From Paenibacillus tianmuensis (GTDB lineage: Bacteria > Bacillota > Bacilli > Paenibacillales > NBRC-103111), in contig NZ_FMTT01000018.1 of assembly GCF_900100345.1 (NCBI RefSeq), positions 37,499 through 101,498 on the forward strand: 64,000 bases of DNA. Direction: 5' to 3'. Position 1 is the stretch's first letter; each line of letters begins with the position of its first letter. Position numbers and translations under genes: made by a program. Shown here piece after piece: positions 50,750 through 59,237 of this stretch. Below the pieces are notes generated by a model, which saw nothing but the letters and a program-made list of their open reading frames with translations, was not told the origin of the DNA and ran no database searches.

Positions 50750-51952
50750 CTACAGCTTCAATCCTTCCAGCATAATGCCGATCACCTCGTCGTACATTTG
50801 CGGGAACTGCCCGATCGGAAGAGGGTTGATGCCGATTCCCGCTTCGATGGTGAACCCCAGGCGGCCGAACTCCTGAATAAACCAATCTTTATACCCGGCA
50901 TCGCTGCCGGTCAGCTCGACGGCCCGATAACCGCTCGCCTTCGCCAGCCGGCGTGCCGCTTCTTCAGCCTCCGGTGGCTCCTGCCCCCGGTAGTTCCAAT
51001 AAATTTCCCTGCCCTGCGTATGAAACGCCATTGCCAGGCGAAACGAATGCCCGCGGGTGAACGCTTCTATCGCCTGCGCTTCCGGCTCGGACAGCGGCGC
51101 AGGCCCCGCATAGTCCCGCGGACCCGGACCGGGCACTTCCCGCCTGTCGCGCTCCGCCTCCCAATGAGCCGGAAACTGGTCGTTCAGATCGACGCCGCGG
51201 ATATTCGCTTTCCAGCGGGAGAACTGCTGCGAATCGTAATTCCACCGGAGCAGTTCCTTATAATAAGGATGCCCCGGCGTAGCCCCTTGCTGCACAAGCT
51301 CCACGCCGTCCGGATTGACCATAGGCACAACCCACAGCGAGGTTTGCTCATACAGTGCGGTCATATCCCGGTTGCGCAGCGGCTTCCTTCCGGCATAGGC
51401 CGCTGCATAATCCTCGATAAATTTTATCAGCAGCAGCGATGTCATCCATTCGTTCGCATGAAACGCCCCGTTATAATGCACTTCCCGAGGGCCAGTGCCT
51501 ATGCGCACCGCCGGAATATCTTTTCCGAGCACGGATTGACCGATGAGCGTCATTTCCAGAAAGGGATACGCTTCCAGCAACCGGTCCAAATTGTCCATGA
51601 GCTCCGCATAACCGTATTCCACATCCGTTTCGACAATCGTCAAGCCTTTGCTTACGGGAAGCACGATAGTTTGTCCGATCCGCAGACGGCGCGGGTCCGC
51701 ATCGGGGTTGGCCGACTGGAGCTCCGTCAACGAAATGTTGAACCGCAGGGCCAGATCCCACAGCGTGTCCCCCGCTTGAATGACGTAGCGGCTCGTCGTT
51801 CTTACGGGAATGTGGACGACTTGGCCGGGATACAAATAGTTGTGCTCTTTTAAATGTGGATTTGCCCCATAAAGCGCCGTCACGTTCATACCATACCGTC
51901 GTGCGACCCGATGGAGCGTATCTCCGCGCTTGACGACGTAAGGAAATGTCAT
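50750..51952 (-). CDS. LysM-M14 gamma-D-glutamyl-diamino acid endopeptidase
   Basis: A 400-residue peptidoglycan peptidase. Two LysM repeats bind glycan: 'YVVKRGDTLHRVARRYGM' (about 4-46) and 'YVIQAGDTLWDLALRFNI' (about 54-98). The M14 carboxypeptidase domain follows (110-395) with zinc motif 'HANEW' (about 167) and catalytic Glu in 'GFTIEAGIGINP'. It matches endopeptidase I of sporulating Bacillaceae, which cuts the gamma-D-Glu to diaminopimelate bond. ATG at 51952 with GAGGAGGGC upstream. No signal peptide, so it may be spore- or mother-cell-located. Confidence 0.9.
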   Translation of the reverse strand: MTFPYVVKRGDTLHRVARRYGMNVTALYGANPHLKEHNYLYPGQVVHIPVRTTSRYVIQAGDTLWDLALRFNISLTELQSANPDADPRRLRIGQTIVLPVSKGLTIVETDVEYGYAELMDNLDRLLEAYPFLEMTLIGQSVLGKDIPAVRIGTGPREVHYNGAFHANEWMTSLLLIKFIEDYAAAYAGRKPLRNRDMTALYEQTSLWVVPMVNPDGVELVQQGATPGHPYYKELLRWNYDSQQFSRWKANIRGVDLNDQFPAHWEAERDRREVPGPGPRDYAGPAPLSEPEAQAIEAFTRGHSFRLAMAFHTQGREIYWNYRGQEPPEAEEAARRLAKASGYRAVELTGSDAGYKDWFIQEFGRLGFTIEAGIGINPLPIGQFPQMYDEVIGIMLEGLKL

Positions 51953-52021
51953 CCGACAGCCCTCCTCAGCTTACTGCCCGGACGCAAAGGCCCGGGGTTC
52001 GCTAATGCATATGCCGGAGAG

Positions 52022-52831
52022 CTATATAATATTCGGAACCTGCCAGACGACGGGCGTCACCTTGATTTGCTCGTTCAGCCATCCTTGCGCAATCATCTTG
52101 AACATCCACGAATCTCCGCTGCAAAAAAATTGATGAACCGGCAGCTTATTGGAGGTCGCCAGCATTCCCTTATGATACAGGATGGTGCTGATTTCCCGCG
52201 CGGTCTCTTCCGCCGAGTTAATCAAAGCAACTTGCGGTCCCATGACCGAAGCAATCGTATCCGTAAGGAACGGGTAATGCGTACACCCGAGAATCAGGCA
52301 ATCCATCGGGGATTCCTTCAGCTCGCTAAGCGATTCCTCGACGACCTGCCGGGTTTGTTCACCGCGGAATACGCCCTTCTCGACCAAAGGCACGAACAAA
52401 GGACAGGCCCGGCTCACGACTTCAATGTGAGGGGAAATTTGGCGCAGCGCCGTTTCGTAAGCATTGCTTTGGATCGTTCCGATCGTTCCGATGACGCCGA
52501 TCTTTTGGTTGCGGGTCATTTTAATCGCTGCCCGGGCTCCGGGATGAATGACGCCCACCACGGGAACGGCCAATCTCGCGCGAATTTCCTCCAAGGCGAC
52601 GGCCGTTGCCGTATTGCAGGCGATGACCACCATTTTGGGGTGAAACTGAAGCAAATAATCGACGATCTGATGCGTGAAGCGAGCAACCTCCTCGGCCGGC
52701 CTCGGTCCGTAAGGCGTCCGGGCGGTATCTCCGAAATAAACGATTTTCTCCTGCGGCAGTTGGCGCATGACCTCTTTGACGACCGTCAATCCGCCGACTC
52801 CTGAATCCAATATGGCTATCGCTTGCTGCAC
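52022..52831 (-). CDS. racE: Glutamate racemase
   Basis: A 269-residue racemase that supplies D-glutamate for peptidoglycan. 'AILDSGVGGLTVVKEVMRQL' opens the enzyme, the catalytic cysteines are in 'VIACNTATAVALEEI' (about 72) and 'LILGCTHYPFL' (about 184), and 'YFGDTARTPYGPRPAEEV' is conserved. GTG at 52831 with AAAGGAAGCG upstream. It lies next to the wall peptidase gene, though 69 bases separate them and each can be independent. Confidence 0.95.
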   Translation of the reverse strand: MQQAIAILDSGVGGLTVVKEVMRQLPQEKIVYFGDTARTPYGPRPAEEVARFTHQIVDYLLQFHPKMVVIACNTATAVALEEIRARLAVPVVGVIHPGARAAIKMTRNQKIGVIGTIGTIQSNAYETALRQISPHIEVVSRACPLFVPLVEKGVFRGEQTRQVVEESLSELKESPMDCLILGCTHYPFLTDTIASVMGPQVALINSAEETAREISTILYHKGMLATSNKLPVHQFFCSGDSWMFKMIAQGWLNEQIKVTPVVWQVPNII

Positions 52832-52955
52832 GGTTATTCGCTTCCTTTATGTTGGTCTGTTCACTTCTAGGGTTATGGTATGTAGAGCGAAAAGGAAAGG
52901 TGTCCGCTTCGGCTTGTTTCCCCATTCGGATCATTTTATCTTAACAGACCCCGGC

Positions 52956-52983
52956 CAAAAATAAAACCCGCCCTGAGGCGGGT
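52956..52983 (-). terminator. Intrinsic terminator of the deacetylase gene
   Basis: ACCCGCC pairs with GGCGGGT around TCAG; on the minus strand it is followed by TTTTATTTTT. Confidence 0.85.
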
Positions 52984-53014
52984 CACGGCTCAGAACGGAG
53001 CGTGCCGGACAAAA

Positions 53015-54154
53015 CTACTTCGGAGGCTCGATATCGCTTAACAGCGCAAACTCGTAGCCCGCTTTTTTGACGGCTTTGACGATTTTATCCAGCGCCTGAA
53101 TGTTTTCCGGCGAACCTTGATGCATTAAGATAATGTTGCCGTCGTGCAAATTGTTCATAATGTCGTTGTAGGGGTCCTCCGCACCGTTCTTGCGGGGCTC
53201 CCAGTCGCGCATGGCCGTAGACCAGAAGACGGACGTGTACCCCATATCGGATACCATTTTCAATAAGTGCATATTATAGCGGCCGTACGGAAAACGAAAA
53301 TACGGCTGGATGTCCTTGCCGGTCACATCTTTATAAAGCTTCTCGTAATCTTCGATTTCTTTGCGCACCTGCTCATCGGTTTGCGTATTCATATCCGTAT
53401 GCGTCATCGTATGGTTGGCGATCAGATGCCCGTCGGCCACAAGCGTCCGGATGAAATCGGGATTTTTCTTGACGTTGTACCCCGCGATAAAGAAGTTCGC
53501 CTTCACCTTGTTGTCCTTCAGCGACTTGACCAACGTATCGATATCTCCGAGCGGACCGCCGGTATCGATGGTCAAATATACTTTTTTTCCGGTCCCGACC
53601 CAGAGCGCCTTCATGTCTTTCGTATAGCTTTTCGTCTCCGCCGGGAAATTCGGAACCTGGCCTTTGGGTTTCTTCATATAATACCACGAGAGTGCCTTGC
53701 GGTCTCCGGTACCTGCCGCCGACGGTTCCTTCGTTTTGCCGCCCGTGACGGCTGCGGCCGGATTTTTCGGTCCGGATGCGCCCGTTTTGCCGTTATCGTT
53801 GACAGCTCCTGTCGCGCCAGACGGCTGGCTTTGTTTGTCCGCAGGCTCGGATGGGTTCGGTTTGTCCTTCGCCGCTTTCGTTTCCTTCGTCTCTTTTGCT
53901 TCTTTTGTGTCTTTCTCCGCTTTCGCGTCCTTGGCTGACTCCGAGTTGACGGAGGTCGCCGGCGGGGCCGGGACAACCGAAGAGTCGCCCGTCGAGGCGG
54001 ATGACTTCTTGGATTCAGCCGGCTTCGGTGTTTCAGCCGGCTTCGGCGACTCCGTTGGCGCAGGTGGCTCGGCGGCGCGCTCATTGCCGCAAGCTGTGAG
54101 CATGAGAGACAATGCCGCAGCAAGCATCCAGGTCGCCTTTGTCTTGTTGTTCAT
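53015..54154 (-). CDS. PdaA-like polysaccharide deacetylase lipoprotein
   Basis: A 379-residue lipoprotein. The signal peptide ends in the lipobox 'LMLTACG' (Cys about 21). A long Lys/Glu/Ala/Pro/Thr-rich linker (25-150) leads to a NodB-type domain (about 170-375). The metal-site motif 1, usually TFDDG, reads 'LTIDTGGPLGD'; motif 2 'HTMTHTDMN' keeps its His pair; motif 3 is 'RFPYGRYN'. PdaA has FDNG at motif 1, so loss of the second Asp is common in this subgroup, but Thr here is unusual. It probably deacetylates muramic acid in wall or spore cortex. ATG at 54154 with GGGGAACAG upstream. Confidence 0.87.
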   Translation of the reverse strand: MNNKTKATWMLAAALSLMLTACGNERAAEPPAPTESPKPAETPKPAESKKSSASTGDSSVVPAPPATSVNSESAKDAKAEKDTKEAKETKETKAAKDKPNPSEPADKQSQPSGATGAVNDNGKTGASGPKNPAAAVTGGKTKEPSAAGTGDRKALSWYYMKKPKGQVPNFPAETKSYTKDMKALWVGTGKKVYLTIDTGGPLGDIDTLVKSLKDNKVKANFFIAGYNVKKNPDFIRTLVADGHLIANHTMTHTDMNTQTDEQVRKEIEDYEKLYKDVTGKDIQPYFRFPYGRYNMHLLKMVSDMGYTSVFWSTAMRDWEPRKNGAEDPYNDIMNNLHDGNIILMHQGSPENIQALDKIVKAVKKAGYEFALLSDIEPPK

Positions 54155-54307
54155 CGCTGTTCCCCATTTCGTTGGTCGTGGAGTCATTTGGTGCGGTCGA
54201 AAATCAATGGATCGAACACGAATAATTGTTCGTATATATTTTACCAAACGACGTAACATGTGGCAAACTAACGTAAATATCGCTAGGCCATTCATGCAAA
54301 ACAGACA

Positions 54308-54341
54308 AAGAAAAGACCCCCGCGGGGAAACCGCAGAGGTC
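54308..54341 (-). terminator. Intrinsic terminator of bdbC
   Basis: GACCTCTGCGG pairs with CCGCGGGGGTC (some G-T pairs) and is followed by TTTTCTTT on the minus strand. It lies about 110 bases past the gene. Confidence 0.6.
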
Positions 54342-54450
54342 CCTCCCCGCTTGTGGAAACGTCATTGTCTTGCCTGTCTTGACTATACGCCGCTTCGCCG
54401 GGAATGCATATGGACCCAAACCACTTTCGTGTGGAAAAATGTAGTTCGCC

Positions 54451-54879
54451 TTATTTCTTTTCAGCCACCCACATCAAAATTTGCAGAACCGTGATTAGCA
54501 CGAATGCGACCAGCGCCAGAAACGGAATCGTGACGAACCCGAACCAATCGATATAGTCCAAGTCGCATGGAACCGGGCCGCACGCCGCTGCTCCGGTCTT
54601 GAACCAGTCGGTCTTCTGCATGAGGTAATGGTATAACGAAATGCCCCCGCCCCAAATGGACATCGGCAGAACATACAGGTACATATGTCGTTCTTTGCGC
54701 ACGGCCGCGATGCCCAATATAATCACGAGCGGATACATCAGGATGCGCTGGTACCAGCACAGCTTGCATGGGGTAAACTGCATAATCTCCGAAAAATACA
54801 GGCTCCCCAGCGTAGCCGTGAGCGCCACAACCCATGACATATGGTGCCCGTTCTCCCGAATGGTCTGTTTCCAATTCAA
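54451..54879 (-). CDS. bdbC: Disulfide oxidoreductase, DsbB/BdbC family
   Basis: A 142-residue membrane protein with four helices. The redox pair CxxC is 'CKLCW' at 38-42, in the first outer loop, and the second pair is in 'ACGPVPCDLDY' (about 97-102). This is the DsbB layout, so the protein reoxidises a partner thiol oxidase (BdbD-like) with quinone. TTG at 54879 follows GGAGAGATGG. No BdbD gene is adjacent. Confidence 0.92.
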   Translation of the reverse strand: MNWKQTIRENGHHMSWVVALTATLGSLYFSEIMQFTPCKLCWYQRILMYPLVIILGIAAVRKERHMYLYVLPMSIWGGGISLYHYLMQKTDWFKTGAAACGPVPCDLDYIDWFGFVTIPFLALVAFVLITVLQILMWVAEKK

Positions 54880-54941
54880 TCGTCCATCTCTCCCTTCATT
54901 TTGTCTACATCATATCAGAACTGACAGAGGTGTACCATCAC

Positions 54942-55121
54942 ATGGCTCACGTCTATCACGAGGCAGTGTTTAACCCTCATTCCGGTAAAGTCGGGTTGAC
55001 CGTACTGTTTGCAGTCCACGCCCAGTCCGCAGCGCAGCACAAGGTCGGACCACAGGTACTTGAGTATCATTTGGTGCATACGGTCGTTTCGGGCCAGGCG
55101 GAATTTTCGCCGCCAGCATAG
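54942..55121 (+). pseudogene. Short AraC-type N-terminal fragment
   Basis: A 59-residue open frame: 'GLTVLFAVHAQSAAQHKVGP' then 'LEYHLVHTVVSGQAEF'. The 'HxVGPxxxxYHLxHxVxSG' pattern matches the N-terminal arm and cupin start of AraC-type regulators. It stops after the first beta-strands and lacks the sensor core and helix-turn-helix. AGAGGTG precedes the ATG and a terminator follows at 55137. It is most likely a 3'-truncated remnant. Confidence 0.45.
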
Positions 55122-55136
55122 CGATCCCAAACTAAA

Positions 55137-55185
55137 ATAAGCGGACAGCCGCTTTCACAGTCGAAGGCGCTGCCCGCTTATATTT
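55137..55185. terminator. Bidirectional terminator before the dehydrogenase gene
   Basis: AATAAGCGG...CAGC pairs with GCTGCCCGCTTAT and is followed by ATTTT; A/T-rich on both sides. Confidence 0.7.
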
Positions 55186-55211
55186 TCCGTGTATGGTAGA
55201 ACAGCACGCCC

Positions 55212-56417
55212 TTACACCGAGAAGCTGTACGCCACCTCGTCCGCTTCGTGCCGGACCAGTCCGGTCCATTGCTCCCGCGGCACAAGATCGACCACGGCTT
55301 TGACGGCGATCCGGCCGAAATCCAACTGCGGCACCTGCTCAAGCGTCAGCCGGTCGGTCATCAGTCTGCCCAGCAGGCCGGGAAAACGGGCTTCCATCTG
55401 CTTCAGCCGATACAGTCCGGTTTCAAAGTCCTTGCGCGACGCGTTCACCGAGCCGAGCACGCATTTATTCTCCAGCACCAGCTCCTGGTTAATCTGATCG
55501 GAGGAAATCCGGATGCTCCGGTTGCCCGGGGTTACGCCGAGGAGCGCCAACACGCCGTTCGGCCCCAAGGCGGCCATCGCGTCAAACGCGAGCGGGCTGT
55601 AGCCCGTGCATTCGAAGATGAGGTCCGCGCGCCGGCTGTTTCGCTGCAGGAACGCTCCCAACGCGGGTACGGCAGAAGCGCTCCCGGAGCCCGCCGGGGC
55701 GGCTGCTTCGTCTTCCGCCCGCGCGTACATCGCTCCGCAGGCTCGCACAAGCTCGGCCCCGATCGAATCGTCCGGCGACTTGGACCATACCACGGTATCC
55801 AGACCCAGACACCGGCACGTTAGCGCAGCAAGCAGCCCAAGCGGTCCCGAGCCGAGCACTACAGCCGTCCTCGGCTGCCAGACGAGCCGCTGCTGAATGC
55901 GCTGCACCTCGTTCCACACCTTCTCGACAATGCTCTGCGGCTCAGCCAAGATCCCGTAGGCAAGACTTCCCGCGGGCACCTTGACCAAATATCTCGCATC
56001 CTCGACATAATAGTCCGACAAATACCCGTGCGCGCCGCGGATACCGCGTTCCGTATACTGCCCCGTTTCGCAGAAGTCCTGCTGCCCGTTGCGGCAGTTG
56101 ACGCATCCCGGGTCCGCGCACGGCCTGCGCACCAAGGCGCAGACCGCGTCTCCCGGCGCGAATCCCGTGGCCGGGTCCGCCTCTTCCACGACGCCGAGCG
56201 ATTCGTGCCCGATCGTCAGCGACGTTTCGCCCGCCGGCGGCACGCCGTACTTTTCGTTCATAATCTCGCGGTCCGTCCCGTCAAGGCCGATGCAGAGCAC
56301 GCGGACGAGCACGTCCGTCTTCGTCTGCCGCACGGGACGCTCGATCTCGACCAGCTCCAGCTTCGGCGCCCCCGCTCCGCCCGCAGGCGTCAGGCCGGTT
56401 AGGCGCACCGCCTTCAT
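55212..56417 (-). CDS. Zinc-type glucose 1-dehydrogenase-like enzyme
   Basis: A 401-residue medium-chain dehydrogenase with the glucose-DH pattern. 'CIGLDGTDREIMNEKYG' (catalytic zinc Cys, about 42), 'IGHESLGVVEE' (zinc His), and a structural zinc cluster in 'CADPGCVNCRNGQQDFCETG' (about 105-124) are intact; the NAD(P) fold has 'VVLGSGPLGLLAALTC' (about 187). The C-terminal glucose-DH extension is present. It oxidises glucose or a related aldose. ATG at 56417 follows AGGAGAG and overlaps the GH15 gene stop by 4 bases (ATGA). Confidence 0.85.
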   Translation of the reverse strand: MKAVRLTGLTPAGGAGAPKLELVEIERPVRQTKTDVLVRVLCIGLDGTDREIMNEKYGVPPAGETSLTIGHESLGVVEEADPATGFAPGDAVCALVRRPCADPGCVNCRNGQQDFCETGQYTERGIRGAHGYLSDYYVEDARYLVKVPAGSLAYGILAEPQSIVEKVWNEVQRIQQRLVWQPRTAVVLGSGPLGLLAALTCRCLGLDTVVWSKSPDDSIGAELVRACGAMYARAEDEAAAPAGSGSASAVPALGAFLQRNSRRADLIFECTGYSPLAFDAMAALGPNGVLALLGVTPGNRSIRISSDQINQELVLENKCVLGSVNASRKDFETGLYRLKQMEARFPGLLGRLMTDRLTLEQVPQLDFGRIAVKAVVDLVPREQWTGLVRHEADEVAYSFSV

Positions 56418-58453
56418 CGCTTCTCTCCTGTCGCATGGAGCAGCTTCGCGTCGCTCTGATCCTCGCGGCCGCGTTCCCGGTGCCGGAACAGCTTCAGCTT
56501 CGCCAAGTATTCCTGCACCACCTTGACGAACGTCGCATGGGACCAGGTCAACGGCGAAACGGACATCGGCTCGCCGCTGAACGGATGCACCTGCTCGGCC
56601 AAAATTCCCGAAGGCAGCGCATGGCTCATCGTCCATCGCAGCAAATCCGCCGCCTCCTTCAGCTCCTCTTCGCCCTTCGCCGCGGCAATTACGTATTCCG
56701 CATACCAGAGTGTGCAAATAAACCACGGATTGCCCGGCACCTTGACGACATCCTTCGTCACCTGATGATAATAATCGTTGGAATACCGGGCGAGCCCTCC
56801 CACCTCCGTCTGCACCCAAAGCTGCTGACGGATTGCTTTCATGGTAGAAACGACCCGCGGGTCGTCCGGCGCAAACATCCCGAAGTCGAATATCGCGTAC
56901 ATGCTCGCATCCAGAGTTAAATCCGGCTCGTACGCCTGCTTCTCGTCATTCCAATAGAGTGAACGAATAAACCGCTGCTCCTGTTCGGAATAAAGCGAGT
57001 GCTCAACCGCCTGCTTTACGCTGCCCGCCTTATCCCGGTAATGCAGTGCCCTCAGCTTATCCCCGAAATGCTCGGCGAAGCCCGCGGCGGCGAGCAGCCC
57101 CGCATAGACGCTCGCGACCGTGAACAAATGCACGCCGTAGCGTTCCTCCCACAGGTCGTACGAGGGCAGCGGCAATCCGGAAGCATCGGTATAACGCGCC
57201 ATAAAATCGGCCGCAGGCAGGACGAGGTTGTCGTAGTCGTCGCGCGCTTCGTCCAGCGTCCGGGCCTGCCGGTGATGATGCCACAACGCGAACAGCACAA
57301 GCGCCGTCTCGTCCTCCTGGATGGCAAGCTGCTTCTCGCCGCGGGCATTGACCCACGGGTGCCAGCTCGAACCGACGGAGCCATCCGGGTTGTACTTGTG
57401 GAGCAAGTAGCCGTCCTCCGACAATCCCCGCTTGCAAAACTGGAAAAATCGTTTCGTCAGCGCATGATAGCCGCTTCGGTCGAGCGCATGTGCAATCAGC
57501 GCGCCGTCCCGCGGCCACATATACGAATACGTGTCGCGCGCAAACTTCAAAATGTCCGAATCGTTGGCTGCCAGAATAGCCCCCCGGTTGTCCGTATTCG
57601 TGCGGACCACGAGCAGACTCCGCTTGTAGAAGGAAGCCATGTCCGGCTCAAGCAGCTTCAAATCGTGCCGGTCGTGTCCGAGCCACTGTCCCCAGTAATT
57701 GTACGTGCGCTGCAGCAGCGCATGCGGCGTAGCCGACCGGACCGTGCGCTCCAGCTTGCGGATTTCCTGGTCGCCCCGGGCGAAGCAAATCCAGAACCAA
57801 GCCTCCTTCGCCCCCTTGGCCGGCACGCGCAAGGCCAGTTCGACCGTTCCGTCAACCGATCCTTGCGCAATCGGATTGCCGCTGAGCCGCCCGTCTTCCG
57901 CATCCCGCCATGTTCCTTCGAGCCGGTTCATTTCCTTTTGCCCGGTTGCGTACGAAGTAACCCCCGCCTCCTTCTGATCCTGCCCCCGGCACGACAACGA
58001 CACGTACCGATGCCCCTTGTAAAAGACTAGCGATCTCAGTTCCGGGTCGTAGTATACCGTATCGCCCACACCGTTGCCGTACAAATGCAGATCCAGATGG
58101 AAAAACAGCTTCACCTCGCGTTCCAGGTCCCAGTCGTTTTCCACGATCACCTTGCGGATGAATACATTCTCCTGCACATCCACGCCGTCGCGGAGCTGCA
58201 GCTTGAGGCCGAGCCGCTCGTGCGTGCAGGCGACGTTCGTAATCATCTTGTCGTTCAAATAGCCGGACTGCTTCTTCAGCTCAGGATGGTCGATCCAGAA
58301 AAAATCTTCCGCCGTCCACACACCAAAATGCGATAAATGATCGAGCGCTTGATTCTCCTGACCCACATAAGGGAAATAAACATCCCGAACATTGTAATGG
58401 ACGTCAAAATTAATAAGCACATTGCCGTTGCCTATAGGCAAATCACGGGCCAT
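56414..58453 (-). CDS. GH15 glucoamylase / glucodextranase-like glycoside hydrolase
   Basis: A 679-residue intracellular enzyme. An N-terminal beta-sandwich (about 1-265; 'IGNGNVLINFDVHYNVRDVY') precedes the (alpha/alpha)6 barrel (about 285-660). 'SYMWPRDGALIAHALDRSGY' and the catalytic acid Glu in 'LWEERYGVHLFTVASVYAG' (about 437) are intact; 'SGILAEQVHPFSGEPMS' carries the probable base. No signal peptide, so it hydrolyses imported alpha-glucans or oligosaccharides to glucose. It overlaps the downstream dehydrogenase gene. ATG at 58453 with GGAAGGGG upstream. Confidence 0.9.
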   Translation of the reverse strand: MARDLPIGNGNVLINFDVHYNVRDVYFPYVGQENQALDHLSHFGVWTAEDFFWIDHPELKKQSGYLNDKMITNVACTHERLGLKLQLRDGVDVQENVFIRKVIVENDWDLEREVKLFFHLDLHLYGNGVGDTVYYDPELRSLVFYKGHRYVSLSCRGQDQKEAGVTSYATGQKEMNRLEGTWRDAEDGRLSGNPIAQGSVDGTVELALRVPAKGAKEAWFWICFARGDQEIRKLERTVRSATPHALLQRTYNYWGQWLGHDRHDLKLLEPDMASFYKRSLLVVRTNTDNRGAILAANDSDILKFARDTYSYMWPRDGALIAHALDRSGYHALTKRFFQFCKRGLSEDGYLLHKYNPDGSVGSSWHPWVNARGEKQLAIQEDETALVLFALWHHHRQARTLDEARDDYDNLVLPAADFMARYTDASGLPLPSYDLWEERYGVHLFTVASVYAGLLAAAGFAEHFGDKLRALHYRDKAGSVKQAVEHSLYSEQEQRFIRSLYWNDEKQAYEPDLTLDASMYAIFDFGMFAPDDPRVVSTMKAIRQQLWVQTEVGGLARYSNDYYHQVTKDVVKVPGNPWFICTLWYAEYVIAAAKGEEELKEAADLLRWTMSHALPSGILAEQVHPFSGEPMSVSPLTWSHATFVKVVQEYLAKLKLFRHRERGREDQSDAKLLHATGEKR

Positions 58454-58540
58454 AACGTCTTCATCCCCTTCCTACTCATCCTAATTTTCCCCATGAGTGG
58501 AAGTAATTTATGCATTCGACATAAAAACCCTTCGCATCCT

Positions 58541-58560
58541 TGGTATATTATGGTATACTC
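58541..58560. promoter_or_regulatory. Direct repeat upstream of the GH15 operon
   Basis: Two tandem 10-base units, TGGTATATTA and TGGTATACTC, about 88 bases before the GH15 start. The one-turn spacing fits a regulator dimer or a promoter-overlapping operator. Confidence 0.35.
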
Positions 58561-58569
58561 AAGTAAGCA

Positions 58570-58601
58570 TGAAAAGGCCGACCTGTAGAGGCCAGCCTTT
58601 G
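58570..58601 (-). terminator. Intrinsic terminator of the 58631-59068 gene
   Basis: AAAGGCTGGCC pairs with GGTCGGCCTTTT around TCTACA on the minus strand. Confidence 0.7.
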
Positions 58602-58630
58602 GTATGAAAATGGTTATGGGCAAGTGCCAC

Positions 58631-59068
58631 TTATTTGCGTTTTCTTCCGTGTTTCACTAAGGTCATGCGACGGGTATGGCGCAGCCAGGAGTAATAAGCT
58701 TTCAGATCACGAAGTTGAATATCCTGAGACACGCGGCCCAAGAACGTAACGACAATCATTTTATGAAGAGGATCGCCTGCGATATCGGTTTCATCCTTCA
58801 ATTCGATAAACTCGGCGACCATCACAAGGTCATCGTCAATCAGGTAAACGTCTTTTTCATTTGCATAATAAGGTTGGACTTTACAGTTTTTCAGTCTTTC
58901 CCACAAAAAGGAGCAAATATGCCCAATTCCGCCCTGCTCGTTCTCCACCCGCTCCGACCATCGACTGAGCGCATGGCTGGTAATGACAATATCTGCTACT
59001 TTATAACCATTAAATTCAATATAGTAAGGTTCGTAGGTGCTCCAACGGTTCATAACTTTGTCTCTCAT
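58631..59068 (-). CDS. Unknown protein divergent from an XRE regulator
   Basis: A 145-residue protein, no signal or spans. Two conserved-looking parts: 'IVITSHALSRWSERVENEQG' (His-x-Ser/Arg motif, about 29-48) and 'DIQLRDLKAYYSWLRHTRRM' with a basic C terminus. 'DVYLIDDDLVMVAEF' and 'KMIVVTFLGRVS' form a beta sheet, like small phage or mobile-element proteins of the relE/toxin-like fold, but that is only a shape impression. ATG at 59068 has AAGGGGGTGGG upstream. Its promoter overlaps a dyad that lies between it and the XRE gene. Confidence 0.65.
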   Translation of the reverse strand: MRDKVMNRWSTYEPYYIEFNGYKVADIVITSHALSRWSERVENEQGGIGHICSFLWERLKNCKVQPYYANEKDVYLIDDDLVMVAEFIELKDETDIAGDPLHKMIVVTFLGRVSQDIQLRDLKAYYSWLRHTRRMTLVKHGRKRK

Positions 59069-59114
59069 TACAATCCCACCCCCTTTTGTAACGCTAAAAA
59101 AGTGTACTACTTCT

Positions 59115-59143
59115 AATGTAGTATTCGTATTACATAGAGTCAA
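59115..59143 (-). promoter_or_regulatory. SigmaA-type promoter with overlapping dyad operator
   Basis: On the minus strand TTGACT (59138-59143) and TACATT (59115-59120) are 17 bases apart. The same region carries an inverted repeat, ATGTAGTATTCGTATTACAT (59116-59135), with five outer bases perfectly paired plus inner matches. It lies between divergent genes and covers the -10, so a repressor bound there would block the minus-strand promoter. Confidence 0.6.
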
Positions 59144-59237
59144 GAGGCAGACACACCACATAAACGCTTTTTTAGAAATTGCTATTTCCTTTCATACGTT
59201 TGTCCATTACAATAGTTTCAGAGAGGAGTGACCAGGT

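Noticed and set aside
56417..56819. Extended N terminus of the dehydrogenase gene up to 56819
   Set aside because: The extra 134 codons overlap the GH15 gene in another frame, and a strong ribosome site marks the ATG at 56417, where the family's N terminus begins.
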